Notes under the pieces: generated by a model | Databases searched by the model: none | Told to the model about the DNA's origin: nothing | The model's input: the letters and a program-made list of their open reading frames with translations, nothing else | Made by a program: the position numbers and the translations under genes | Assembly (NCBI GenBank): GCA_003152695.1 | Contig: PMAT01000128.1 | Span: forward strand, 43,902-86,515 | Length of the DNA: 42,614 bases | Direction: 5' to 3' | Source of the DNA: Acidobacteriaceae bacterium | GTDB lineage: Bacteria; Acidobacteriota; Terriglobia; Terriglobales; Acidobacteriaceae | In this document: piece by piece, positions 19,401 to 27,729 of the stretch | Position numbering within the stretch: the stretch's first letter is position 1 | Layout of the letters: every line of letters starts with the position of its first letter

Positions 19401-20763
19401 AGACTCCGACTATTGCATGACTGTTTGGGAAGCTGGCTATAGTGTCCTATACGAGCCTACAGCCGTTATTCGGCATTACGAATCGGCTTCGTCGGATGGG
19501 AACGAAGCCGCCAAACCGGCAATGGCAGTCAATCAGCAAAAATTCCGGACAAAATGGAATGACCGGCTTCTTAAGCATCTGCCCTATGCGACAGCCAACA
19601 TACAACGCGCTCGCATCTCGGCAAGTTCCGACGCGCTCAAGATTCTATATATAGAGGATCGAATACCCCATCGCCACCTGGGTTCGGGCTTTCCTCGGAG
19701 TAATGAAATCCTGCACCATCTTGTGAGGCAGGGCCATCGGGTCACCTGCGCGTCATTCACCTCTCGCCTTGAGGAGAACGAGTACGGTGACATTCCACGA
19801 GAGGTTGAGTTGTTGGACGGGGTTTCGCAACGCGAACGGCTGTTTCGGGAGTACGTGCCGAACAGCGACATCGTTTGGGTGAGCCGGCCTCACAATATGG
19901 AGGCCTTCCTGAAGGGCAGGGCTGACAATGGCGGTTCCAGCAACGCGCGCGTGATTTACGACGCGGAAGCGATTTTTGCGGAACGGGATTGGCGCCAGGC
20001 CGAGATGCTGGGCAGCGAGATTTCATCCACCGTGAAGTCGGCATGGCTGGACCGCGAGTTAGCTTTGGCAAAGTCCGCTGACGCCGTTGTGGTCGTATCG
20101 CAACGAGATCGCGCGACTATGGTTTCGAGGGGAGTAAATCATGTATCGATAATCGGCAATCGAGCATGCGCTAACCCGACAGCCGCGGCATTTGACGAGC
20201 GGCGCACGTTCCTGTTCGTCGGAGCTATGCACCGTACGGACAGTCCAAATGCTGATTCCATGCGGTATTTTTGCGGTTCAATCTGGCCAACGGTCCGCCA
20301 AGTGACGGGCGCCCAGTTGATCATTGCCGGGTACGGAGCCGACGCGGTGTTGAGCGATTGCCAGGCCGACGGAGTTCGCATTCTTGGCCGGCAGGACGAC
20401 TTGACCTCGCTCTATAATCAAGCGCGCGTATTTGTGGCGCCCACCCGATATGCGGCGGGAATTCCTATCAAAGCGCACGAAGCCGCCTCATTTGGTGTGC
20501 CTCTTGTAGTATCCAACCTGATTGGAGAGCAACTGGGATGGCAGCATGGGAACGAATGCCTTATGGCCGAGACTCCCATCGCTTTTGCGGGAGAGTGCTG
20601 CCGTTTGTATCAGGACGCAAATCTTTGGGAACGGCTTCGCACCAATGCGCTGCTGCGCGTCATCAACGAACTGAGCGACGAGGTTTTCGACAAGGCGGTC
20701 GCTTCGGTAATTACCAACGTCAGCCTTAAGGGGGAAGCACAGTGGACAATCTTGCAGCGTTAA
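16495..20763 (+). CDS. Giant methyltransferase / coiled-coil / GT2 / GT4 fusion protein
   Basis: 1422 aa. Residues about 60-330: SAM-dependent methyltransferase with motif I LELGCGCGAI (about 82-91). About 330-555: unassigned linker. About 560-640: coiled coil (heptads LKQTLGQRDEQVSILKQ...LRTTLGERDAELDQ). About 666-742: two tandem ~38-residue repeats (WYLSQNPDV..AHYLQQGALEGR and WYLEHNPDV..VHYLRFGATEGR). About 784-1035: GT2 with VSIILVFYNK, FLNNDALL and YEDSDYC. About 1046-1415: GT-B/GT4 with VFVAPTRYAAGIPIKAHEAASFGVPLV. It likely elongates and caps or modifies a glycan in one polypeptide. SD weak. The next gene overlaps it by 22 nt. Confidence 0.88.
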   Translation: MNYFWDDQFHLYRTKNPGEFSYSDGVEVEERLLSIVANATDRSTFSQELAQHICDWPTEYYFSRSRHCLVRPLELHSGDKVLELGCGCGAITRYLGEIGAQVVAVEGSLARARVAAERCRDLTNVRVVVDDLLSFETDERFDCILLIGVLEYAALFSEREKPFEHYLQAVSRFLAPGGRVVLAIENKLGLKYFNGCGEDHIGVPFFGVQDLYGSRTARTFGRQELILLLSASGLSRVRFYYPFPDYKLPTVVLSENALTDPGFDTVDLLARCHARDYTGSPYRGFDEALAFSVLHTNGLVADLSNSFLIVATPDKGPQARATELAFAWSVNRAPEFCTQTTFVQDGSEIRVLKKPLTTSVVERRTVDESLTITHQVSESVYRPGRQLLWDLLRARAAGGDVESIVQALRPWMEFLLQHARVSPSQVVGASGELPRLASYVLAGDLLDCTPFNLLRIDGDLVPIDDEWQSENDVSLGWVVTRGVLWSMPSGLSAGSLAPSILELIEALCGSFHLAVSEADLEIWLRQEAEFQKLVVGYPCEPLTTGRTFRGMRPFISEISSLKQTLGQRDEQVSILKQAVAARQVDVANLRTTLGERDAELDQVKARSSLLSVELAQRTQQLNSVLQSRAWRLTAPLRAVAKLRPRSRLEARQMKIDAQLIAQSGLFDADWYLSQNPDVATHGADPIAHYLQQGALEGRDPSPNFSSKWYLEHNPDVRAAGFTPLVHYLRFGATEGRRPSPTDEAANPKQSVAEAQKEWDNLGHARLQQLLHSDDRVAFGATENPTVSIILVFYNKAHLSLLCLDSILDNADVPYEVVIVNNCSSDETNSLLERIDGATIINNAANLGFGDACMQGAEQARGEYLCFLNNDALLQPHALSSAVASFREASKVGVVGGKILLANGDLQEAGSMIWSDGSALGYGRGDDPSLPQYEFRRPVDYCSGAFLITPRSLFRQLGGFNRIFSPAYYEDSDYCMTVWEAGYSVLYEPTAVIRHYESASSDGNEAAKPAMAVNQQKFRTKWNDRLLKHLPYATANIQRARISASSDALKILYIEDRIPHRHLGSGFPRSNEILHHLVRQGHRVTCASFTSRLEENEYGDIPREVELLDGVSQRERLFREYVPNSDIVWVSRPHNMEAFLKGRADNGGSSNARVIYDAEAIFAERDWRQAEMLGSEISSTVKSAWLDRELALAKSADAVVVVSQRDRATMVSRGVNHVSIIGNRACANPTAAAFDERRTFLFVGAMHRTDSPNADSMRYFCGSIWPTVRQVTGAQLIIAGYGADAVLSDCQADGVRILGRQDDLTSLYNQARVFVAPTRYAAGIPIKAHEAASFGVPLVVSNLIGEQLGWQHGNECLMAETPIAFAGECCRLYQDANLWERLRTNALLRVINELSDEVFDKAVASVITNVSLKGEAQWTILQR

Positions 20764-21482
20764 CGGTCAACGATTGGTTGAAGTCACAGATCGAGGCCGA
20801 AAAGTACTGGTTTCATAGGATGGAGTTACCCGGTGGTTTGGTCACTGCGGGCTGGAATGATCCCAAGGTAACGAAGCTTCCATATTTTGGGTTGCCGGAC
20901 GATATGACCGGCATGCGAGTGTTAGACATCGGACACGCGGAAGGCTTCTTTTCCTTTGAGGCAGAACGCCGAGGAGCTGCCGAGGTTGTTGCCATTGAGA
21001 ATTATCCTCCGATGGCGCGCAAGTTTCAGATTTGCCGGACCGCCTTCGGTTCGCGTCTGACATCGCACCTCGCCGGTGTTTACGACCTAAGCCCCAAGAC
21101 TTTCGGGACATTCGATTTAGTCTTGTTCTTCGGAGTTTTGTACCACCTTCGTCATCCGCTCCTGGCGCTGGAAGAGATCCATGCCGTCTGTACCGGGACA
21201 TTATTGATGCAAACCGCTATGTGCGACAACACGAAAGACCAACCCATGGCAGAGTTTCATCCGTTCGGTATCAAGAGTGGACCGCCGGATAACCCCAGCT
21301 ACGATCCGACCTGTTCGTGGTTTCCTAATCCTGCCTGCTGCATCGGGATGCTTGAGCACGTTGGATTCAAAGAAATAAAGCGCATTTCACCATCCGCTCC
21401 AGTGGAAGGAGTATTCTGCGCCAAGGCGGGATTGCAAGCCAAAGGCAAACGGCCGGTTGAAGAAACACTCCCTTGGCCGTAG
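20742..21482 (+). CDS. SAM-dependent methyltransferase (CmoB-like fold)
   Basis: 246 aa from GTG 20742, preceded by GGGGGA; overlaps the 3' end of the fusion gene by 22 nt, implying coupling. Motif I is VLDIGHAEGFFSFEAERRGA (about 60-79), the acidic motif II loop is VVAIENYPP, and FDLVLFFGVLYHLRHPLLALEEI is motif IV/V, matching the Methyltransf_9/CmoB-like branch often found in glycan clusters. The substrate is probably a sugar or lipid carrier; a tRNA role is unlikely from context but not excluded. Confidence 0.82.
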   Translation: MDNLAALTVNDWLKSQIEAEKYWFHRMELPGGLVTAGWNDPKVTKLPYFGLPDDMTGMRVLDIGHAEGFFSFEAERRGAAEVVAIENYPPMARKFQICRTAFGSRLTSHLAGVYDLSPKTFGTFDLVLFFGVLYHLRHPLLALEEIHAVCTGTLLMQTAMCDNTKDQPMAEFHPFGIKSGPPDNPSYDPTCSWFPNPACCIGMLEHVGFKEIKRISPSAPVEGVFCAKAGLQAKGKRPVEETLPWP

Positions 21483-21719
21483 AATGTGGCAACGCGATCG
21501 TTTAGCCATGATGCGTCAGGCAACGCCAGTGGTTGGGTTCTTCCACTTCGCAACCGGCCCCCGCAGCCGTCGCAGCGATGCGCTACAATTAAGATACTTA
21601 TGTATCCGCCGATATTGAGGAAGCCCATTCTGCATTCGGTGCCGGGTAGCAAACATGAGGCGCGGTCGCCGCTCAACCTTTTGTGATGGCTACAGTAGAT
21701 AACGCACAAAGGAAGGTTT

Positions 21720-23306
21720 ATGGGGCTGTCCCAGGTCCAACATCCAGATTCGAATTATGAGGGTTCTTCGGGAGCCGTTCGCGATCGCGCCTACGACTCA
21801 CAACGGTCATCTTACGATTATTTTACGGCTTTCTATACAGTCGCCGTTCTTGTTCTATTGGCCTTTATCGCTCATAAGGGATGGTCGGATCTGGATGAAT
21901 CCTGGGACTCGCTTGCCTATCACATGCCTTTCGCTGCCTTGCGAGCAGGTGTAATATCGCAGCAACAGTACCACCTTTCCGAGTGGATGGCAGCCTTGTA
22001 TGCCGGAATTCCCGTTCTTCCAGATTATCTGCAAGGCGGTCTGTGGCGCTTGACCTCGCGGGCGCAAGCAGCAAACTTAGTTAGCTTGTTTGCATTGATC
22101 TGCGTCGCCGCGTTCTTTTGGCTTCGTCACAAGATTCCTTTTGCATATATTGTTGCGGGATTTTTGGGCATGCCTGTGGTCTTGTTACAAACTACCAGCA
22201 CTGACGTTGACCTGTTCACGAATTCCTTCGCCACTATACTGCTGTTCTCTATTTTTACGGCCTGGATAGATCCAGAGCATTTCTCGATTGTCGATGCTAG
22301 CATCGCACTCTTCTGTGTAGCCATCGTCATAAACTCCAAAAGCCAGTTTGTAGTCATTGGAAGTGCAGCCCTGCTTGGGATGGCGCTCATAACCTACGTT
22401 AATAGGCAACGGCTTCTACTCATGCGCAATCAAGTGGCGGCGGGTTCGGGATGGAGGCGATATTTGTTTGCAGTGATTATCCTTTTATCCATTTCCACAG
22501 CCTACATAATTCCAGTCAGGAACCTTATTAAGTTTCACAACCCACTCTATCCTGTCGCAATGAATATTGGGCCTATACATTTGCGGGGGCAATTTGATTC
22601 TCGCGGCCTTGGATGGCAGCCAGTTTACCTGGCGCATTCTCCCCAGTGGAAGCGATGGCTGCTGTCGGCAGTTGAGTACGACGCTTTCGACGGGCGGAGT
22701 CCGTTATGGACCATTGCTCAAGGCGATGTTAAGCTGGATTCAAAGGCGATTCGGATGGGTGGTACCTTTGGGGCTTTGGCACTCTTCAATATCTTCTTTT
22801 TTATGGTTCTGCAATCCAGGGTGCGGCATCGCTATGGAATGAAGCCGTCCGTCTTTCTTCTCGTGATTATCTTGGGAACGGCTTGCATGCCGGCTTCGCA
22901 GGAGATCCGGTATTACATGTACTGGCTCATGTTCCTTATCGCCTTAAATTTGTTTCTGATCGAGAATGGGTTGGACGGTCCCGAACGCACAACCCTCAAG
23001 CTAGTGGCGGTTGCGGCCATCAGTTCCTTTCTGTTATTTGTATTGTTCTCTAACGGGTTCCGTTATGTGCACGCCAACCATCACAGTCCTGAGGTCCTAG
23101 TCAAAGGCGCGGGCCTTGCGAAACAGTTGGAGGACATGCACTTATACGACGGAGAGGCTATTTGCGTGGACAAGAAGCCCCGCACATTTCTTTACTCGCC
23201 AAACTTCAACCCTGAGGTGGCAGCGCGATTCCATTACAGGATTCTGGAAACGTACATGCCTCAAGACGAGGCCGCAGATTGTGGCTCAAGCCGCGTATTG
23301 CGGTAA
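21720..23306 (+). CDS. Polytopic membrane protein, possible GT-C glycosyltransferase
   Basis: 528 aa with about 9-11 hydrophobic segments, a first loop containing SDLDESWDSLAYHMPFAAL (acidic residues in loop 1, as in GT-C enzymes using polyprenyl-phosphate sugars) and a soluble C-terminus. AAGGAAGG lies just before the ATG. No firm family. It may transfer or flip sugars in the inner membrane. Its base composition is visibly more AT-rich than the Tad genes, which suggests acquisition by transfer. Confidence 0.65.
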   Translation: MGLSQVQHPDSNYEGSSGAVRDRAYDSQRSSYDYFTAFYTVAVLVLLAFIAHKGWSDLDESWDSLAYHMPFAALRAGVISQQQYHLSEWMAALYAGIPVLPDYLQGGLWRLTSRAQAANLVSLFALICVAAFFWLRHKIPFAYIVAGFLGMPVVLLQTTSTDVDLFTNSFATILLFSIFTAWIDPEHFSIVDASIALFCVAIVINSKSQFVVIGSAALLGMALITYVNRQRLLLMRNQVAAGSGWRRYLFAVIILLSISTAYIIPVRNLIKFHNPLYPVAMNIGPIHLRGQFDSRGLGWQPVYLAHSPQWKRWLLSAVEYDAFDGRSPLWTIAQGDVKLDSKAIRMGGTFGALALFNIFFFMVLQSRVRHRYGMKPSVFLLVIILGTACMPASQEIRYYMYWLMFLIALNLFLIENGLDGPERTTLKLVAVAAISSFLLFVLFSNGFRYVHANHHSPEVLVKGAGLAKQLEDMHLYDGEAICVDKKPRTFLYSPNFNPEVAARFHYRILETYMPQDEAADCGSSRVLR

Positions 23307-23502
23307 GCTTTCCGCGACGAGGAAATGTAGGCTGAACTCATGTTGGATGCCGTGACGGAACCCGGCTGAGATAAGCAGTTTCTGCGGCGAGGAAGGTTGA
23401 GGCTCGGGCTACGAGGAGCCCGCCGACACCGTGCAAGTCGACCGGACTGATCCGAGCTTGGCCATCCGGGATGAGTAGGACCTTGATCTGGAAGCTTCAT
23501 GC

Positions 23503-24246
23503 ATGAATGATTCACCCGCATCTGGGGTAGGTAATGGCAAGCCACGAGTTCTGGCCATCGTCCCCGCTTACAACGAAGCGGGGTCGCTCCCAACTCTTAT
23601 CGCGGACCTCAAGTCGCATTATCCGCAATACGATGTGGCCGTCATTAACGATGGATCAACGGACGATACGGCGGCGGCGGCGCGCAGAAGCGGCGCACGG
23701 CTAGTTTCGCTGCCCTGCAACCTGGGCATCGGCGGCGCAGTGCAAACCGGCTTTCGCATAGCTCGCGACGAAGGTTACGACGTCGCGGTACAGGTAGATG
23801 GCGACGGCCAACATCCCGCGGACCAGGTGCACCTGGTGGTGAATGCCCTGCTGGAGACTGGCTCCGACATCGCGATTGGTTCGCGGTTCCTAGGCGGCGA
23901 TGGCTATCGGTCCACGTTGAGCCGTCGTATGGGGATAAGCTTCTTCTCGCGATGGCTCTCAGCCATCTGCCACACCCGCATCACGGACGCCACATCGGGC
24001 TTCCGCGCCATCAACCGTCGCGCCATCGAACTGCTCGCAGGTGACTATGCGGAGGATTATCCGGAGGTTGAGGCCGTGCTAGTGGCCCATCGGGCTGGGC
24101 TCAGGATTTGCGAAGTCCCGGTGCAGATGGCAGCCCGAACCACGGGAAGCTCGAGCATCGGCGGATTGCGCTCCGCCAGCTACATGGTGAAGGTCTCGCT
24201 CGCTGTCCTCATGGCGTCCCTGCGCAAGCGGAGACCAGCGCGTTAA
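23503..24246 (+). CDS. GT2 glycosyltransferase, dolichyl-phosphate mannose synthase-like
   Basis: 247 aa. Motifs in order: VLAIVPAYNEAGSLPTLI (about 16-33), VINDGSTDDT (about 47-56), NLGIGGAVQTGFRIA, VQVDGDGQHPADQV (metal-binding DGD), GSRFLGG and ATSGFRAINRRAIELL. This is the standard DPM1-like polyprenyl-phosphate sugar transferase set. The missing C-terminal membrane helices may be supplied by the adjacent DUF2304 protein, starting 9 nt downstream. Confidence 0.9.
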   Translation: MNDSPASGVGNGKPRVLAIVPAYNEAGSLPTLIADLKSHYPQYDVAVINDGSTDDTAAAARRSGARLVSLPCNLGIGGAVQTGFRIARDEGYDVAVQVDGDGQHPADQVHLVVNALLETGSDIAIGSRFLGGDGYRSTLSRRMGISFFSRWLSAICHTRITDATSGFRAINRRAIELLAGDYAEDYPEVEAVLVAHRAGLRICEVPVQMAARTTGSSSIGGLRSASYMVKVSLAVLMASLRKRRPAR

Positions 24247-24255
24247 GGAGGTTGT

Positions 24256-24618
24256 ATGCAGGCTTACGGCCACGCCCTAGTCTTTATCACCACGCTGATT
24301 GTATTTCTGTTCGTATTATGGCTGGTGCGTCGGCGCGCCATTGGCGAGCGATTTGCGATCCTCTGGCTCCTCATTGCGCTGTTGTTGCTTGTGGCGTCGT
24401 CCGTTGGTTATCCCTATCTGTTTGTGATAGCAAAGTTCGTGGGAGTGCCTTATCCTCCCTCGGCGCTGTTCTTCCTGTGTATTGCGGGGCTCACGCTGCT
24501 TATCATCGAGCTGTTCGCCTGGGTCTCCAAGCTCAACGACCGCACCCGTGTGCTCACCCAGGAGCTTGCCATGCTGCACGAACGTTTTGATCGTGAAGTC
24601 AGCAGAACGGAGCCGTAG
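24256..24618 (+). CDS. DUF2304 membrane protein
   Basis: 120 aa with three predicted membrane helices (about 8-23, 34-50, 67-88) and a short coiled-coil tail (KLNDRTRVLTQELAMLHERF). AAGGAGG sits a few nt before the ATG. DUF2304 genes are commonly found directly after DPM1-like GT2 genes, as here, and probably help anchor the enzyme or the lipid-linked sugar at the membrane. Confidence 0.83.
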   Translation: MQAYGHALVFITTLIVFLFVLWLVRRRAIGERFAILWLLIALLLLVASSVGYPYLFVIAKFVGVPYPPSALFFLCIAGLTLLIIELFAWVSKLNDRTRVLTQELAMLHERFDREVSRTEP

Positions 24619-24641
24619 ATGGGATCGGGTTACTCCGGGCG

Positions 24642-25418
24642 TCAGGTATTGCAATTGCCTGAAGGCGCCGGGGTCATTCCCGTTCTTCGCCGGATGACCT
24701 CGCCGCAGCGCTCTGCAATAGGATGGCTGGCTCCCAATGCTGTGTACAGACTGAGGTTCTTAGCAGGTAGTGGGAAGCGCCGGATGGATACATTCTTAAA
24801 CAGATACCTAGTGAGAGCGACGATTTCGTCGGAGCAGTTTACGTGCTCATGCCGCATGATAACTTCGTAGCTGAGTCCGGTGCGGAGACGAAACGAAAGA
24901 CCTGTGGTCATCCGCCAACCAAAGCTCCAAAGGAAGCCTCCTTCGCTCGGAATACCAGCCTTAAACTCGCCGTCCGCTCTTAACATCAACCCACATTGAG
25001 CCAAAACGGAAGGTAAGTCAGTGAGATGTTCCAACACGGCGACGGAAATGATTCGATCATAGGAACGATCTTTAGGAATATCTGAAATGTCTTTATAAAT
25101 TGCCGTCACTTGGTCGCGGTTTGGACTGTTCTCCCACAGCTGCTGGAATGGCTCGACTACGTCGTAAACGCTCGTTCTTTTTTCATAAGGAACGTGATTT
25201 AGTGTCCCGGCCCCCAACTCCAAAATGCGCTCTTCACGAGCCGCGCCAAGGACTTGACGATGCATCCAAGCTTCCATGTTGGCCACAAGCGCTGGAAGGC
25301 CCTTGCCTCCTGAACGGCTGCGCTTGTATTCGCCGACATAAAGCTCTTCGTACCGCCCCCCAAGCGGTGGCCGCACTCGAGGATAAGTTTCCAACAATGC
25401 TTGTACTTTCTCGAACAT
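24642..25418 (-). CDS. SAM-dependent methyltransferase
   Basis: 258 aa from ATG 25418, chosen because the family usually starts near MFEKVQALLETYPRVRPPL and AAGGAG lies about 13 nt upstream; the frame is open up to an ATG at 25514 (290 aa). Motif I is ILELGAGTLNHV, followed by YDVVEPFQQL (SAM-ribose acidic residue) and DRIISVAVLEHLTDL. The substrate is unknown; it sits in minus orientation beside the glycan cluster. Composition is AT-richer than its surroundings. Confidence 0.78.
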   Translation of the reverse strand: MFEKVQALLETYPRVRPPLGGRYEELYVGEYKRSRSGGKGLPALVANMEAWMHRQVLGAAREERILELGAGTLNHVPYEKRTSVYDVVEPFQQLWENSPNRDQVTAIYKDISDIPKDRSYDRIISVAVLEHLTDLPSVLAQCGLMLRADGEFKAGIPSEGGFLWSFGWRMTTGLSFRLRTGLSYEVIMRHEHVNCSDEIVALTRYLFKNVSIRRFPLPAKNLSLYTALGASHPIAERCGEVIRRRTGMTPAPSGNCNT

Positions 25419-25515
25419 TCTCTCAAGCGCTCCTTCCTTTAGTTTCTCACAGCAACCAAAGAAATTCGCGTTGAGTTGGTGCCCTTTTCTTCCTATGCGA
25501 CGCGACTTTGGCACG

Positions 25516-25608
25516 TCACGGTACGAAGTAGCTGGAGATATCCAGTACCAGTTGCGGATACAGTGAAGGCGCCCGATCAGCCCCGTCGGCGAAAAGCTTG
25601 ATCTGCAA
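25516..25608 (-). pseudogene. Possible transaldolase 5' remnant
   Basis: Between the gmhB-like stop and the methyltransferase, the minus strand reads MQIKLFADGADRAP (TTG start) and then runs to a stop after 30 codons. The segment LQIKLFADGAD matches the very characteristic transaldolase start ('..KIFADGAD...'), but the following 'GFTTNPTLM' block is missing. The match covers about 10 residues, so chance cannot be excluded. Confidence 0.3.
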
Positions 25609-25622
25609 CTCGGAGATGCTTC

Positions 25623-26234
25623 TCAGGATGGCTCCCCCGTTTTCAGGATCCAGTCAACCGCTTCGGGCAGAGAGCCCACGCGGGCATCGGGAGCCGATGC
25701 GGGAGCCTGTTCGCTGTAGCCGCGGTCAATCCAGATGGTCTTGCATCCCGCATTGGTTCCGGCATCCATGTCGCGCCAGCGATCGCCGATCAGATAGCTG
25801 CGGCCCAGATCGATTCCGTACTGCTGTGCGGCGCGCGTAACCAGGCCAGGGCGCGGCTTGCGGCAATCGCAGTCATCCTGATCGTCGTGGAAACACGTCA
25901 GCACGTCGTCGAGTGGCAACTCGGCCCGCAGCCGGCGGTCCATCTGTTCTACGGTGTCACGCTTCTGGACTCCACGGGCGACGTCCGGCTGATTGGTAAC
26001 GACCAGCAGAAGGAAGTCACGTGCTTTGAGTTGCGCTAGTGCCTCCGCAGTTCCGGGAGGTATCCGCAGGTCCGCGAGTTCGGTAGGAGCGTGGGGCTTG
26101 CCATTCCGAATCATGGCCTCGTTCAACACGCCGTCGCGGTCCAGAAAAACGGCGCGGCGCAGCAGTCGGGACGGCAGGGAGTCGCCCTTGGTGGCGTCGA
26201 ACGAAACCCGCGAGGGTGACCGCGTGATGATCAT
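25623..26234 (-). CDS. gmhB: HAD phosphatase, GmhB-like (heptose/histidinol-phosphatase family)
   Basis: 203 aa. HAD motif I FLDRDGVLNEA (Asp32 nucleophile, Asp34 acid/base), motif II VVTNQP (about 78-83), Zn-binding CFHDDQDDCDCRKP with C114, H116, C122 and C124 followed by Lys126, and motif IV YLIGDRWRDMDAG. This is the D-glycero-D-manno-heptose-1,7-bisphosphate phosphatase subfamily, for LPS heptose or S-layer sugar precursors. The first 25 residues are outside the family core, and a later start is possible. No other heptose gene is visible in the window. Confidence 0.85.
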   Translation of the reverse strand: MIITRSPSRVSFDATKGDSLPSRLLRRAVFLDRDGVLNEAMIRNGKPHAPTELADLRIPPGTAEALAQLKARDFLLLVVTNQPDVARGVQKRDTVEQMDRRLRAELPLDDVLTCFHDDQDDCDCRKPRPGLVTRAAQQYGIDLGRSYLIGDRWRDMDAGTNAGCKTIWIDRGYSEQAPASAPDARVGSLPEAVDWILKTGEPS

Positions 26235-26314
26235 GGCTCACTGTATTCTATCGGGATCGCAGGAGACCGTAAGCTAGGACCTCAGCACGGGTTCGTCCCC
26301 GCCGCATGTTTTGC

Positions 26315-26320
26315 TATACT
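26315..26320 (+). promoter_or_regulatory. Candidate -10 box upstream of tRNA-Leu
   Basis: TATACT at 26315-26320 with a weak TTCGTC-like -35 about 17 nt upstream would start transcription near 26327, about 50 nt before the tRNA. Confidence 0.4.
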
Positions 26321-26378
26321 TAATTGCCTCTACGTTTCTGCTTGGAGCCCGTGATGCTCGCCGCATCCGGTCGGGTGT

Positions 26379-26463
26379 GCGGAAGTGGTGAAATTGGCAG
26401 ACACACCATCTTGAGGGGGTGGCGCCGAAAGGCATGGGGGTTCAAGTCCCCCCTTCCGCACCA
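26379..26463 (+). tRNA. tRNA-Leu (GAG anticodon)
   Basis: Acceptor GCGGAAG pairs with CTTCCGC, the discriminator is A, and CCA is encoded. Anticodon stem CCATC/GGTGG closes loop TTGAGGG with anticodon GAG (26413-26415). A long variable arm (class II) and the T arm GGGGG-TTCAAGT-CCCCC confirm Leu. It lies about 100 nt before secG; tRNA-Leu(GAG) is also next to secG in E. coli, though on its other side. Confidence 0.96.
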
Positions 26464-26564
26464 TGCCTCACCCAAGTTGTAAGCAACGTAAAGAGTTACC
26501 ATATTGCCGATGCTGGCGCGGTTCCGCGTAAACGCGGCCGCCAGATGCAAGGATTGAGAATTAC

Positions 26565-26894
26565 ATGGTTGTCCTGGTCACCGTTATTCACGTCGTCGTT
26601 TGCCTGTTCCTGATCATTGTGGTGCTGCTGCAAAGCGGACAAAGTGCCGACATTGCTGCCGCCTTTGGAGGCATGGGCAGCCAGACTGCCTTCGGTACTC
26701 GCACCGCCGCGACCGTGCTGTCGAAAGCCACCACCTGGGCGGCCATCATGTTCATGGTCACGTCCATCACGCTTTCGGTGTTCGCCACTCGTCATGCCAA
26801 CCGTACCGGGTCGGTATTGGAAGGCTCACGACCCGCGCCCGCGAAGTCGGTCCCGATGCCGCAGAAACCCTCTGCGCCGGCGCCGAACCGCTAG
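26565..26894 (+). CDS. secG: SecG protein-export subunit
   Basis: 109 aa. Two membrane helices (about 3-21 and 53-70) separated by the SecG loop LLQSGQSADIAAAFGGMGSQTAFGTR, which contains the conserved 'GGmgsqtaFG' signature. It is an accessory subunit of the SecYEG translocon in the inner membrane. The C-terminal tail is Pro/Ala-rich. AAGGA is about 10 nt upstream. It may be co-transcribed with tRNA-Leu. Confidence 0.94.
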   Translation: MVVLVTVIHVVVCLFLIIVVLLQSGQSADIAAAFGGMGSQTAFGTRTAATVLSKATTWAAIMFMVTSITLSVFATRHANRTGSVLEGSRPAPAKSVPMPQKPSAPAPNR

Positions 26895-26914
26895 AAGCTT
26901 CTCACTCGTGTCCG

Positions 26915-26944
26915 AAGCCCGCAGAATGTCCGATCTGCGGGCTT
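26915..26944. terminator. Hairpin between convergent secG and DUF1579 gene
   Basis: AAGCCCGCAGA (26915-26925) pairs perfectly with TCTGCGGGCTT (26934-26944), an 11-bp stem with an 8-nt loop, between two converging genes. No T-tract on either side, so it may act as a bidirectional, partly Rho-dependent end. Confidence 0.6.
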
Positions 26945-26960
26945 GATTCCTATCTATTAG

Positions 26961-27596
26961 CTACTCCATCTTCTTCTTTTCTGCCATGCCGCCGGCCTTC
27001 GTGTACGTGACGGTCATGGCCTTCTGCAACTTGCTGGCATCGGGGCCCATTTCCATGGTCATGACGAAGGAATTGGGCTTGAAATCGGAATAGGTGAACC
27101 GGGTCATCATTTTTTGACCGTTCACCTCGCCTTGCATAGTGCCGACCAGTTTGTCGCCCTCCCACTTTGAGCTGCCACTGTCGTCGCAGCCATTCGGCGA
27201 CATGTTGTCGCACCAGGCGCCCCGGTACACTTGCGCCTTGGGGTCCCACCAGGAGGTTCCGAATCCGTCGAAGCTACCCATGGCTCCGTTGGAGTGATAC
27301 TTTTCCATCAACGACATCCCGCCGGGACCCGGCGTCAGTACGGCGGTGCCCTTGCTGGTGCCGCTGGTGGGCATCCAGGGATTGGGATCGTGCTTCTCGG
27401 TTACCGTCCAATTCCCGCCCATCATCTTGATCATCTTCGTCATCTCCGGCGCGGGCTTGGGCATCGGCATGCCCTGCTCTTTCGGCTTGGCTGCCGCCTT
27501 GGGCTTGGCCGACATTGCCGAGTCCTGCGCCGCCAGCGGCATCGCGCACAGTCCGCCCAGTACCACCAACATCGTTACCCGTAGAATGGTCTTCAT
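26961..27596 (-). CDS. Secreted DUF1579 protein
   Basis: 211 aa from ATG 27596 with GAGAGGAG 5 nt upstream; an in-frame start at 27662 is less likely. Signal peptide MKTILRVTMLVVLGGLCAMP, cleavage after AAQ. An Ala/Lys/Pro linker (KPKAAAKPKEQGMPMP) precedes the DUF1579 core: MGGNWTVTEKHD...GGMSLMEKYHSNG...FDGFGTSWWDPKAQVYRG...WEGDKLVGTMQG. This is a lipocalin-like beta barrel of unknown ligand, common in Acidobacteriota. Confidence 0.85.
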   Translation of the reverse strand: MKTILRVTMLVVLGGLCAMPLAAQDSAMSAKPKAAAKPKEQGMPMPKPAPEMTKMIKMMGGNWTVTEKHDPNPWMPTSGTSKGTAVLTPGPGGMSLMEKYHSNGAMGSFDGFGTSWWDPKAQVYRGAWCDNMSPNGCDDSGSSKWEGDKLVGTMQGEVNGQKMMTRFTYSDFKPNSFVMTMEMGPDASKLQKAMTVTYTKAGGMAEKKKME

Positions 27597-27729
27597 GGCA
27601 TCTCCTCTCAGGGAAGTAAGTTCGTGCGGCAAGAATCTTATACGATGAGGGGAGTTTCGCAACAGACTTGAGCCTCAGTCGTTCTTGTGCCAGATTTCAT
27701 TCAATGTTGCGCTGACCGGGGTAATCGCC

